Shown here: positions 47,275-59,060 of the stretch, piece after piece
Numbering within the stretch: position 1 is the stretch's first letter
Layout of the letters: each line of letters starts with the position of its first letter
Assembly (NCBI GenBank): GCA_019914995.1
Contig: CM034132.1
Span: 6,681,524 to 6,745,523 of the forward strand
From: Acanthochlamys bracteata
Taxonomy: Eukaryota > Streptophyta > Magnoliopsida > Pandanales > Velloziaceae
Length of the DNA: 64,000 nucleotides
Direction of reading: 5' to 3'
Made by a program: the position numbers and the translations under genes
The notes under the pieces: generated by a model
What the model was told of the DNA's origin: nothing
What the model saw: the letters and a program-made list of their open reading frames with translations, nothing else
The model's database searches: none

Positions 47275-50200
47275 GCCTTAAAACACGTAACATTGGCGTA
47301 AATAGGCCTTAACAGGATGACTTAGAGGATTACAGACAAAGTTTTAACAAGCAAACGATCTATACCTTTAAAGCCAACTAATCTTAAAGGGTAGGGAAAT
47401 CTTAGAATGCAAAACAACATGCAGAGTATAATTGCACAAGAACAAGAAGACATGCATGTCTATACATGATTTTTTCTGCCAAAACCTTCTCCGTTTACGA
47501 CAGCATGCTATATGCAAGAACAAACCAAAGAACCTAAAGCATATTTTTGTGGAGAGAAAATATAATAGAAAGAGCCTGGGAGTTTCCCTTTCAAGAAATC
47601 CCTAAAACTTTTATTAAAAAGGCTAAAGTACTAACAAAGAGAGCACTTAGAGCACTTCAGAAGATCTCTCTTCAAAAAGAACCCAATGCTTTACAAAGAG
47701 AACTTTGTACATTTTTATAAGCAGATAGTAAAACCTAACTATAGTTCTGCTAACTTAACTATAGTTATACTAACCATACCTTGGTGAGGTTACTTAACTT
47801 CTGGTCTTAGCTTGCACGTTCTTCATCGTTTATTTTAACTATAGTTGAGTTTGGATAATTCCTGATTGATCATCTAGAAGCCAGCTCTTTCTGGTCCAAG
47901 GCCTCGATCACTTTTTGGATGTGATATATTGTCTATGTGTGCACATTGATTGTCCACATCTGCATATTGATGAGATATTGGGCTATTTATTTTTTTAGAT
48001 TCTAAACTAGTAGATTTATATTCAGACTCACATACAATAGTGTTTTAATCCCTTTGAATATAGAAAGGTTTTTAATAGTCTCTTCTACTAATTTCTTAAT
48101 TCTCCTTTTCTTAAGAGAGTTCTTTTTTGTCTGACTTTATATAAATATGAAGGGATAATATGAATAGTCTGGTTGTTTTGTGTTTCAACATGTTCTTGTT
48201 CTGTGGGACTGTTCTGCATCTTTATACATTCATATTCTTCATTACTCTGACTGCTGTTCTGAGTACTACATTCTCATTGGGTACCTGTAAATGCATTTTT
48301 CCAAATTGCTAGAGATCTCCAGATTTTTGATTTGCCTTTATAGGTCACCGGTGGAACCAGGCTAGCCACTTGTTTCTCAGCATAAGTGAATGTTGTTTCT
48401 ACTCGTTTCTCAACACGAGTAGCTGCTGGTTCTGCAGTTTGTTTTATCTCCTCAGCAGGTTTAGAAGGCTTTTGCTAGATATTATCCAATCTTACCTAAA
48501 TGAGTAGTCTTTCTAGGTCTTCTTGTTTGTTGAGAAGTTGTAGTTTTTCTTGACGAAGATAGGCTACTGCCTCTTTAAGCTTTTTAATTGTTTCTGCTAG
48601 TGTAGTGCAATGGTCACAGAAGATAATCTTTTCTGACGTGTCTTTGGCAATCTTGTAAGATACTTGGGGGTCTATGTGTGCAGTTCTTAAGGAAGGAGAT
48701 AAATAAAAGTTTATGCCAAGACGTTCTCTTGCAGAGTCTAATGCTTATGTGAAATGATTAAAACCTTTGTATGATGCATTAGGAAAATCTGTAATGCTAT
48801 CTAAAACTTCTACCCATGTATGACACACACCTTGGAGACGACTTTAAAGACAACATAGAATGAAAAATTCTTCTTTTCATGTGCAAAATTATATGTTAGT
48901 GCATTCATGCTAGCTAAAAAATATTTCTGATCATGCTTCTGGAAGGCTTGCCATAATTGTCTAATAAACATCTTTGTACTTTGTTTAAACTCATCTCTTG
49001 TCTGTCTAAAGGTCTAAAGAAAGTATTGCTAGGAGGAAAACTGATTAATTCATACTTACCAAAATGAATCCTTTCTAAATTATTATTTGGAATTGAAGTC
49101 TGTAGGCTAGGTCTTGGTAAAGGATTATTGAAATTATGAAAGTTCTGAAAACTAGGTCTTGCTACTTGCATTGGCAGGAATTTTAGTGGAGGCTGCATAT
49201 GTAAAAAGATATGGAGTTAGAAATCTACTAAGAATCTGCTAACCTATTATCTTTGCCTTTAATATGTTCTATTTCTATACGCAAACCATCATTGGTAATT
49301 CTATCTATAAAATTAAGCCATCTCCTTTGATTTGACCTTTCTCATTCATCTTATTATAAAATTTGACTATAGCTTCGCAATCTGTTCTAAGAGTTATTTC
49401 AGGTTTTGATAAAATAAATAATCTGTAAGCATCTAATGCATAATTAATAGCTAATAATTCTGATTAAATACTAGTTCTATTTTTCTTTTCTTTATATTGA
49501 CCGCTACTATATCTAACTATCTTTTCACTATCTTTAGGGGAATATTTATTAGGTTTTGATAACAAAACTGCTCCCCATTCTAAAGGTGGTATTTGTTTTA
49601 CTTTTTCCTTAATTTGCTGAGCTAACTTTATATCTTCAATATTAAAAGTTCTTTGTCCTTTTAAACTAGTCTTAGAATATAATGGTCTTGCAAGTTTTCG
49701 TAAATCTTTAATAAATGGTCTAGCATAATTTAAAACTCTAAGAAATTGTTGTATTTCTTTTAGACTTCTAATTTATAAGGAAAACTACATATCTTTTTAC
49801 ATACATGGTCTTGTAATTGTATTTTTCCTTTTCCTATAATAACACCTAAAAATTCAATTTTTTCTTTAACAAGTTACATTTTCTTTTAACTAATAATAAT
49901 TCCGTGTTCTAAAAATACTTTAAGAACTAATTGTAATGTCTTAAATGTTCTTCTTTTGACTTACTAAAAACAAGTATATCATCGATATATAATAAAACAA
50001 ATTCCGAATATTTTCTAAATACTTCGCCCATCTTTCTCTGAAAAATTGATGGAGCATTCTTAAGGCCAAAAGGCATAACTAACCTTTCAAAATGTCCTTC
50101 TGGGCAAGTAAACGCCGTCCAAGATATCCATCATCTACAGTATTATCATTTAGTCTTTTATAATTTATAACCATTCTAGATTTTTCTTTTACTATTTCAC

Positions 50201-53200
50201 TATGATTTCTTATTATGAATGCTAGTGATCTATGTGGTCTTTCAGATCTTCATATTACTTTTAGTTCAAGTAATTCTTCTATATGCATCTTAGAATCTTT
50301 TCTATCTGCTTCAGAGGCTTCTATTGTACCTGCTTTTATAAGTAAATTTTTATTTAAATTTTAAATGATAGACTGTTTTATCTTTATGCCAGTATTTTGT
50401 ATATCTTCTCCTATAATTTCTAATTTCTCTAGCTTAGAAATTAATTGTGTTAGACTTGTTTCTTCTAATAAATTGTAAGTTAACTGTAAAGGTTCTTACA
50501 TAAATTCTAATGAATCTGAATCGTCTATATCAATTGAAGCTTCTTCTAGTCTGTCAAGATATTCATTTAAGCTTTGATGAGATTCTTGAACTGTTTCTGT
50601 AAATTCTCCTAGTTGACATTGGCCTTCTATAGGACAAAGGGCAGTCTTTGGCTTGAAGGGGAATTTGCTGTTGGGCTAAAAAAGATGTACTAAACCCACC
50701 ACGCTTTCCAGCGTACTCTGAGGTAGGAGTAGTAGGACCGACTAAGGAATGACGATGTAAAAGAAGAAATCTTTGCATAAAGTAACACTACCATTATCTC
50801 TTAAGAAGAATGAAATCCCTAAGATTACATTATGCTTTAAACTTAAATCTCTGATAACTGTTTGGGCTGTAGGTAAGGTATATTTTGTGCTATAGCCACA
50901 ATTTGTTTTAAAACTAATTTATGTACCTGTAGGAATAGTAGAAGTATAAGTATATGTATCTCCATTCGTCTGTGTAGCAACTAAAGGTTTCTTAGTCTTG
51001 CGAAAATATTTTTCTAGAATTATGTCTGGAGTAAGTATAGTATTCGTACATCCTGTGTCTATCATAGCTAATGTTTCTACTTCATATTCTGATATACATA
51101 TTTTAGACATGACTTTTAATGTTCCTATCTCATTATAATTGTTACAAACAATGATAGGTTCTTCAACTAATTTAAATTTGTTACCTCTTCTAATTCTGGT
51201 GTAGGATTAACTTCTGGAGTTGGTTTGAAACTAAAATCGTCCTATTGTGTACTACTTTCAGGTATATCAAATTCAATACTAGATTCTAATCTTTTTATTC
51301 GTCTATTTATCTTAAATACTTGACTTTCTAAATAATTGACTCTAGATTCTATAGTTTCTTTATGTTTTGGATAGTCATCTTGTAATTTTAAACATTTAAT
51401 ACAACCTTCTAACAAACATAGATTACATCTAGCTCTATTCATTATACTAGGTTACCATCTACAAAAAAAATATGGGGTACTATCTATTCCTTCATATTTT
51501 TTCCAAATTTGATGGCATTCTTCATTCATATATTCCAAATTTTCTGAATAATAATTCAAATGTTCTAGATTTCCAAATTCTTCATCTGAAGAATCATAAT
51601 CAATTTTTATTCTTGACATTTCTCTAATAAAATCTTCTTGTAATTCATTTCTATATTTTTCTTCTATTGATTCTCTACTATAAACGGTTTCATCATCAGA
51701 TATTTCTTCACACTCTAACAATTCGGTGTTCTTGTTATGCAGATATTTTTCTTTTTGGGCATGCATTATTAAGATGTTCTTCACTATTACATGCATAACA
51801 TTCTAACTTTTTCCAATAGTTTCTTTTAGGATTAAATCATCTAACATTTTTAATTTTATCTAAATAGGGTTTTCGTCTATTTGATCGTTTTAAGTAATAT
51901 TTCTTTTTAGAATAAGGTCTTCTTCGTGTATATCTTGTTTTATGACTTGGTTCTCTATAATCCTGATTTGGTACATACATATTATTACAGAAAGCATATT
52001 GTCCTTTCTTAAGTTGCCTAGATGTTTGTATTTCACTACATTTTCTGGTTAACACCTTCATAATTTGAACTACTCTTTGTGTTATATGGTCCAAAGTGTA
52101 TCTGGATTTTCTTTCACTGGTGCTAAGTTATTCCATTCTCTTTCTATTTCTCCTCCTAACTCACCAAGAAATTTTCTAAATAATCTTTTGTCATATTCTT
52201 GGTCAAAACCAGCTCCTGTCTTTGTAACCATATTAACATATTCATTACAAAATCTTTTAGCGTTTCTGACATCTCTAGGTTGCATTTGTTCTATATGTAA
52301 TAAAGCGTCTGGTTGCATAGATACTAATTCTAAATTAGGATCTTCTACTGTAACTAACTGATGTATCTGATTTACAAAATTATAAGGGTTAGGTCCTAAA
52401 GATAAAAGATGCTTATATCCTTGAGGGTGTTTTCTTTTATGTACTTCCCATAATCCTCTAATAGATTCTCCTAAAAATATTTCTAAATATCTAAATGCTT
52501 CTTCTCCATCTTTCCAATCTCGCATATTTTTCTGAAAATTTCCTTTTACTAAAATTTTCCAAATGTCTAAAGTATTACTCCATAATTGAGGGTCATATGC
52601 TGTAAGGTTAAGAATCTGAGCTTCTCTTAAAGTTTGGAAATTTTTTTTGGTTCTAATGGAAAGGCTTTTCCTTTGGATCTTACATTACTAAAATCTTGTT
52701 CTACTAAAGCAATATCTCTTCTTAGTAACTTACCATAACTATAACTTGATGCTTCTGTTGTAGATTCAGTTCTCTGAAATGGACTAATAGCAAATGCAGG
52801 ACTAGATTTTGTAGATTCCATAACTTCTACTTGGCTAATTTCACTTATAGCATCTAATTTTTTTTGACTAAAATATTTTATTGTAAAAGTATTATAGACT
52901 TCTTCTGTTTTAGCTAAGTCTAGTTTAATAGGTGCAACTGCTTCTAAAAGTTTTTGTTTTATAGGTTGAATATATTCTTTAGTTACATTACCACTTTTTA
53001 TTTTCTGAATAAATCTTTTTCTTATTCTCCAGATCTCTAATCTTTTTTCCCATAATTGTCTAATGTTATCGTGTCTTTCTTTGACAATCATAGTATGAAT
53101 ATTCATTATCTTCTAAATTCCAAGAAATTTCTAGTCTTAGTAAGTCTTCAAATGTTCTAACCGAATCCACACTATTTTCTTGACATGCTATTACTATAGG

Positions 53201-54364
53201 TCTTTTGGAATAGTTGAAAATTCATTCATACATTCTTCTACTTCATTATCTTCTAATGTAGAAACAGAATTATAATATGTAAATCTAACGCTTGTACTAT
53301 TTCTATCATTCTTATACATCATACTGGCTTCAGGAATAAGAATGTTTGATTTTTGATGAAATTTATCAGGAATCTATTCTCTTCCTGCTAAAGCTGTAGG
53401 GTCTATCTTATTAGCTTTTATCATTTTAAAACCCTTTGAGCTGACTAACTATGTAACATCATCCATTTCTAATTTATATTTAACTTCTCCATTATTTGTT
53501 AATCTACCTATGAATCCTAAAGAAATTAATAAGTTACTACCTGAAGTTTTTGCTTCATATCCTTTTAGTTTTTATACCTATCTTAAGGTGCTGGATTCCT
53601 TTAGTAATACTAGCTAAAAAGTTTGGACAACAAGAAAACATTCCTATATTTTGAGACATATCTACTTCTATTGTTGCTATAGCTGCTTGTCAAGGGTCCA
53701 TAAATCATTATAAACATAAAGTAACACTTTTGTTCCTAAATAACTTCTATCTAATCCTTTAATTAGAATTACTAATAATCCTAAATGCATAAAATTAAAC
53801 TGAGAACTTCTTAAGACTTTATAAGCTTCTAAACTTATAACGCCTAATACTACATGTTGTCCTCCTAAGCATTCTACTTCTTCCTTGCGTTTTCTTATAA
53901 AAAACTGTGTCTGATTAACAAAGTTTTCTATTTTCCCTATATGATATAGTTCTCTAGGAGAAATAAGGTCTAAACCATTTTGCTTAAAATGTTTTAAAAT
54001 TCTGTTCTGGATCTATAATTGAACCTACTTCAATCAAATGCTTATTACTTCTATTAAATATTTTACTCATAAATGTTTGCCTACTGCTGGGAACAATTTT
54101 AGCTAAACTACTTTCTGTTAAAGTCCTAGAACTTCCACTAAAAGGAGTAGTCATTTTATGGAGAAAATTTTTAATTCTTTAGATGGTCTGGTTATACCAC
54201 TAGACTTTGTTATGTCAAGTCTATCTACTTTCTTGATAAGATCGTCTATTTCTTGATTTAACTTGTTCATTTGTTTTTCTTCTAATATTATATCTAATTT
54301 GGTATTTACTCGAAGTAAAAGACTAATTATTGTATTATTTTGTTTAATTAGAGTTTTAATTAAC
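47275..54364 (-). mobile_element. Near full-length endogenous pararetrovirus (Caulimoviridae), minus strand (fossil)
   Basis: Read on the minus strand from 54364, the parts in order are: a small Lys/Leu-rich coiled-coil-like region (54151-54364); a movement-protein-like region (about 53200-54150, with IATIEVDMSQNIGMFS); a coat region (about 52080-53110); a basic stretch and Cys-rich zinc-knuckle region (about 51730-52070, YACNSEEH); a second Cys-rich patch (51242-51442, CNLCLLEGCIKC); an aspartic protease (about 50919-51110, IDTGCTNT); reverse transcriptase (about 49760-50400); RNase H (about 49230-49740); and a C-terminal region with a FYVVF-type motif near 48860, suggesting a translation transactivator. 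The intergenic region with TATA box (47712-47719) and poly(A) motif (47610-47615) ends it. The transactivator would place it with the solendo-, cavemo- or soymovirus-like branch; genus not fixed. Coding parts are broken many times (well over ten), so it is an old copy. Confidence 0.88.
47712..47719 (-). promoter_or_regulatory. Pararetroviral TATA box, minus-strand copy
   Basis: The minus strand reads TATAAAAA within GCTTATAAAAATGTAC, the counterpart of the plus-strand TATA box at 46627. Its poly(A) motif lies at 47610-47615. It points at the spacer of the inverted repeat. Confidence 0.55.
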
Positions 54365-57300
54365 AATGCTACCTGGTGGTATTCTAACTACAATTTATGT
54401 ATCAATATTTGTACGGCAGTTTCTACTATCTATTCCCTATAACAGTTTTTTGTTGGTTTCTTCTTGCTACGTTTCTAAGAGCTTGGTATGGCTTCGAAGG
54501 TACTCTTCATTCTATTAATTTCTACGTATATGGGACAAAGTTGTTGTAGGAAGAGTGAAGGTGGAATCTTTCTGTTTCCTTCTTTGAGAGCTTTTGTTTC
54601 CTTTTTAAAACATTCATATGTTTATGTTAGTTAAGTTTCTATGCAGGAAGCTCACTAGACTTTCAACTATATTATACTGGAGGAACTTCGCAAGAGATAT
54701 ATCCTAGTGCCAAAAGCTTGTGTACGCGCAAAGCTTAGTAACTAAGTAAACAACCTTTATCAACATGGTAATTGTAGACATAATTGTATCTGTTTTCCTT
54801 AGGTGGCATAGTTAAGACAATTAGCTCTACTGTCCAAGGAATTTTTCTATGCATGGAATTGACGTATTCAGCTTCTTCTTATTCTTGTGAAAATTGCATG
54901 GCAGGACTTCAAGTTATAACCTAATGAATTTCGTTGGTCCAAAAGTTAGAAGGAAGCTCGTGTGGTTTACTATAGGTATTTCTTTGCTTCTTTGTGTCCA
55001 TTTTCAGCACGCATTTATGGTAGTTGTCGTAGTCCTGACTTTGTCGCAGCACCGCAATCATAGTTCTTTGAATGGTTCTATATAACATCCGCATGATTGG
55101 TGTTGAATCATATCTTATATTCTGATTGTGTAACATCGTTATTTCTAAAATTAAATACTCTTGGATGCTCAAGAAATGCAACAATTAAATTTGCAGTATG
55201 ACGTGAATTTTTTAACTCACATTAAAAGTTACCTTCTGTATATATGACTAGGAGTTTGTAAGACAGAAAAAAAGGGGCAAGCAGTACTTATTTCTACCAT
55301 TCTTGTATTGTCAATTAAGCTTAGTCACACTTTATCTAATTTCTCCTGTGTGAAATTTGACTTGGCCTTAAAGGTAAAGTTTATTCATCCTGTCTTGGTT
55401 CAACTCTATCCAGTTGAGTATGACAGCGTAAATCTTGAAGTTTATAGTTAAGCTTGCACATCTATGTATGTTATGGCTAGTCATTTTAATAATATTATTT
55501 ATATATGAATGTGATCAGCTAAGGTTTCTTATTCCTCTCTCTGTAAGAGCGTATCTTTTCCTTGTCGAAAAGTTTGCATGTTTATGCTCGTTGACCTTTC
55601 TGCTGGAAGCTGGCGTGATTATAAACTATCTTATACAGGTGGAACCAGCAAGACGAAGCCATGGTGGACATTCGCCATCAGTGGCCGAGAATATTTATTT
55701 TGGTTATATTTTACGGATAAGTTCTTGAACCTGCTTCTGGCTTTCGTATCTCCTTGAAGCAGCTGGAGGAAAGTGATAGCTAACATACACCATCAGTTGC
55801 CAGCAGAGATTTAGTTTCGTTCTATTTGGTAAGTTGTTGGTCCTGCTTTGGCTTTCATTTGTCTTCTTTGAGTTTGCCCATAAATTTGTGATCACATTTC
55901 CTTAAAATAATTTATCAATTCTTGATATTGTTGGATGCTTTCAACAAGTATGTTATGCTCAACAGTTTACTTCATATATCTTGTCGAGCTGTATAGCAAT
56001 TTGAATTAACAGTGTCCTAGTTCTGTAGCTACTTGCTTTTGCTTCATAATGCAATATTATGGGGAGATTATGTAAATTATAGTCTGAGCAAACAAATGAT
56101 AATCACATGATGTAAATTTCTGATTATATTCTGTATCACTTTCATGAATATTTTTTTAGAGGCTCTTTTTGTGCTGATTATTTGCTCTCCACTCAAGAAA
56201 ACAACTTTTAGCGGAGCTTTAAACTGATAGAGACTGATATGAATTGTTGGATGCAATAGATTAGTGATGTGCAAATCTTTCATGTGACGTGTCTTGTTTT
56301 AAACTAAAACCTGGACTGCATCTCATAGTCTATGTTGAATCCTTTTTGTCTGCAAGAAATTAGTGTAGTTAGTTTCTTCCTATGCTTGGCAAAATTGTGC
56401 CGTGAATTTCAAGTTTTATTGTCCTGATTGATTTCATCCTTGAAAATGTGAAGCCAGTAAATTACAATAATGTTTTTCTATCATGTGATTCTTGGGCTTG
56501 TACTTCCTTTCTCAGCAACTATCATATCCAACTTAGATGTAATATATGTGAATTAGTTCCGTCACTCATAAGGCTTATATGTCAAATTCACTTTAATGCA
56601 TTAGTTATATCTAAATGTGTTTCAATGTTACAGAATGTCATCTCATATGGGAAGAACCCAATGAGTAACTTGATGGACTTGGAATAGTTTCAATGTTTCT
56701 GTTTTTCTTTGACAGGTCTACGGATGCAACACAATCCACATTGAGATTGTTCAAAATAAGGATAAACAACATACATTTTACATCAGCCATGATTATCCTA
56801 TTGTTTCAAGTCATTCCTCTGTTTCATAAGTTCACTGGCTGTTTAAGAATATCATTGTTAGGCCAATCAATGCTTCTCCAGTCTTTTGGTTCTTTCTTAA
56901 CTAAGGCCATTTTATAGGATGTCAGGCATCTAAATATGGCCCCACAGATGAGATTATTGATTCCCATAGGCTAGATGATGAGACGGTGTTGAGTAGAATG
57001 CATTTTCCTGGACTGTTTTGCATTTTCCTAGCAATGCGAAAGAATTATTGGGTCTATTCCTCCGTCTGCTGTCTGCAACTAAAAATATAACTATTTGGTA
57101 ATTCTCTCTTAGGATTGCCACTAACAAAAAAGGTTGTTGGAGGCATCCTCTTTAAAGAATAGTCCAGATAAACAGGATTCACATTCATTACTTCAACACT
57201 TAGTGTCCTCTTTCTTGTTGTTCAACTTCAATTGCCAATTGTATGTTGAAAATATATGATGTGGCCAAGTAATTGGTAAGTAAGACTGCGTTAGCTAAAG

Positions 57301-58820
57301 TGTGTGAAGTTCTATATGCAAATTGCCATAATGTCTATTGTAGTTTTATTTTATAGAATATATGAATAATTTGCTTGTCTACTATTTTTGTTAGTTACGT
57401 ATGTATGTGGTTGCTTTTCCAAAAATAATGTCTCAAGTCCTCTTGGTTGGTTATGTACTTTGTCTGTGCTTCAAAATGCACGCTCAGTTAGTGGTGGTTA
57501 GAGGTAAACTTTTCCTCTTTTGTTGTCGCTCAGCTTTGTTACTTGCTTCTGTATTGATTATTTTTGTCTTTCTCTTCGTTCGAGATTATAATAATGAACT
57601 AATGCTGGTTGGAACTTGAAGGGTAAAGGTTCTTTGATTCAGGCAATCAATCAAGCAGTACTTTCTTCCTTAGATAAGTTACACGCTTCGTTGAATCCTT
57701 TTGGTTCTCCTTTACTTGCTTAGCTTGCTTGGGTACTGGTTTCTCCTCCTTTTTTCCTCTTTGTTTCAGCTTAATAGTACCGGCAGAGTGCTTGTTAGAG
57801 GATCAACTTTATTAATGATTTGAAGGATGCTTTTGTTCTTATGTCTTTTAAGTAAAGCAACACCACTTCCTATGCAATGTAATATAAGTTGGATTTGCAA
57901 ATTTTTAGAGGGCATAGGCACCATCATAACTTTCTCTTACATTCTTTATTAACATTCTAAAGCATTTTCTTTTGGTTTTCATATAAAATTTGAATAGCTC
58001 ACAGGATGTCGAGGGTGCTCAATAATCTGTTTATTTGATGCTGATGTGGAAGCTCTAGGAGGATCAAGGACGTTTTTTCCTGCCTTCTTATGTAAGAGCT
58101 TCTTCACTTGTTGAACAGTTATATGTTTCTTTTCTGCCTCCTTAATCATGTGCAATTCTTTATTTTTTTGTGGTGATTTGTGCTGTCTTAAATTAAAACT
58201 TAGATTGCATTTGACTAATCAATGTAACTCTGTCAATTCTTGACTGAGACATCTTATTGCGTACGACTTGAGTATGTCGGTAGCTAAGAGATAAGGAATA
58301 AACTTTGAATAAGGTAATTGCAGTCATGATTAGATCTGTTCCATGGAGGTTGCATTATAAGACAATTAGCTCTACTGTGTGATTGGCTTTTGTCTGAATA
58401 GAATTGACATTAGCTTCTCCCTATATTTGTCCAAGTTGTAAGTAGGACTTCATATGATGGTCTATTTGAATACTTTTGCTACAAAAGTTAGAAGTTGCAT
58501 ACATTAAAGATAGGCATTTATCTACTCTCTTATTGTCAATTTTCTCCATGCATATGTGAGATTGCCTGTATCTCTGACATCGCGAGCAATGTTGTCATGG
58601 TTCTTTGATTGTTTACATATTGCATCCATTATTGATTGATGTTATACCCTACCTCATAGTTCATATCCTATTCATGAAAATTTTTACTTGTATAAGGTGA
58701 GTTTTAATTCTCATGAAAGAAAGCGAAAGTTGAAGTAATTCAATGGCTGGAAAGCAGTAGAATCCACATTTAGATTGCTATCTGTTTATATGATTAGGAT
58801 GTAAAGAAAAAGGGGTGATT
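54365..58820. repeat. Module block C of the segmental duplication
   Basis: It is colinear with block A (34703-41540) but more compact. It has shared islands (for example GGTGGAACCAGCAAGACGAA at about 55640 and TAGATGATGAGA near 56970). One segment not obvious in A, 56715-56830, is open in frame (VYGCNTIHIEIVQNKDKQHT) and preceded by a T-rich stretch and CAG, so it may be an exon. No protein family is recognised. Divergence from block A is substantial, with many indels. Confidence 0.75.
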
Positions 58821-58914
58821 GTGGTGTACTCCCTATATTTGGATTGCTATCATCACATTTTTTTGTTTTTAGTTTGTGTACTCCCAAATTCAACACATGC
58901 AATCTCTAATTTTA

Positions 58915-59060
58915 TTCCCCCTATAGTGCTCAGCCGAGAGCTGATTGTGGAGGGCTTAACCAATTAGCTATGACACTGCTTTAAGTGGTTTGGCTGTAAA
59001 AAATGGACGAAGATTCAATTCCAAGAGATTATCTTCTTCGAGCAGGTAAATTTGGTTGTA
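58915..59060. repeat. Possible tRNA-derived (SINE-like) repeat
   Basis: The minus strand contains TAGCTAATTGGTTAAGC (about 58968 down to 58952), close to a tRNA A-box (TAGCTCAGTTGGTTAGAGC type). The plus strand contains GATTCAATTCC (59012-59022), resembling a B-box. The two lie on opposite strands, so a simple SINE does not fit. The segment differs in texture from the tract around it. No poly(A) tail or target duplication was confirmed. Confidence 0.25.

Larger units (their letters stand above)
46318..48033. repeat. Inverted repeat of pararetroviral intergenic DNA, arms about 750 bp
   Basis: The left arm 46318-47068 and right arm 47275-48033 are reverse complements: GGACCAGAAAGAGCTGGCTT at about 46450 pairs with AAGCCAGCTCTTTCTGGTCC at about 47880, and GTTAGGTGTTTTAAGGC pairs with GCCTTAAAACACGTAAC next to the spacer. 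The spacer 47069-47274 is 206 bp. Each arm carries a TATA box directing transcription toward the spacer and a polyadenylation motif between TATA box and spacer. Confidence 0.9.
45203..54887. repeat. About 525-bp direct repeats flanking the pararetrovirus cluster
   Basis: 45203-45727 and 54365-54887 begin AATGCTACC.GGTGGT and end TTAGCTTCTTCTTATTCTT-like. They abut the virus sequence exactly on the inner side: the left copy's outer end lies in block B and the right copy's outer end continues into block C. They could be a long target duplication made at integration, or two pre-existing tandem copies between which the virus landed. Confidence 0.7.

Noticed and set aside
52065-52361. Plus-strand 98-codon frame opposite the pararetroviral coat region
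   Set aside because: It is the antisense shadow of the viral coding strand.
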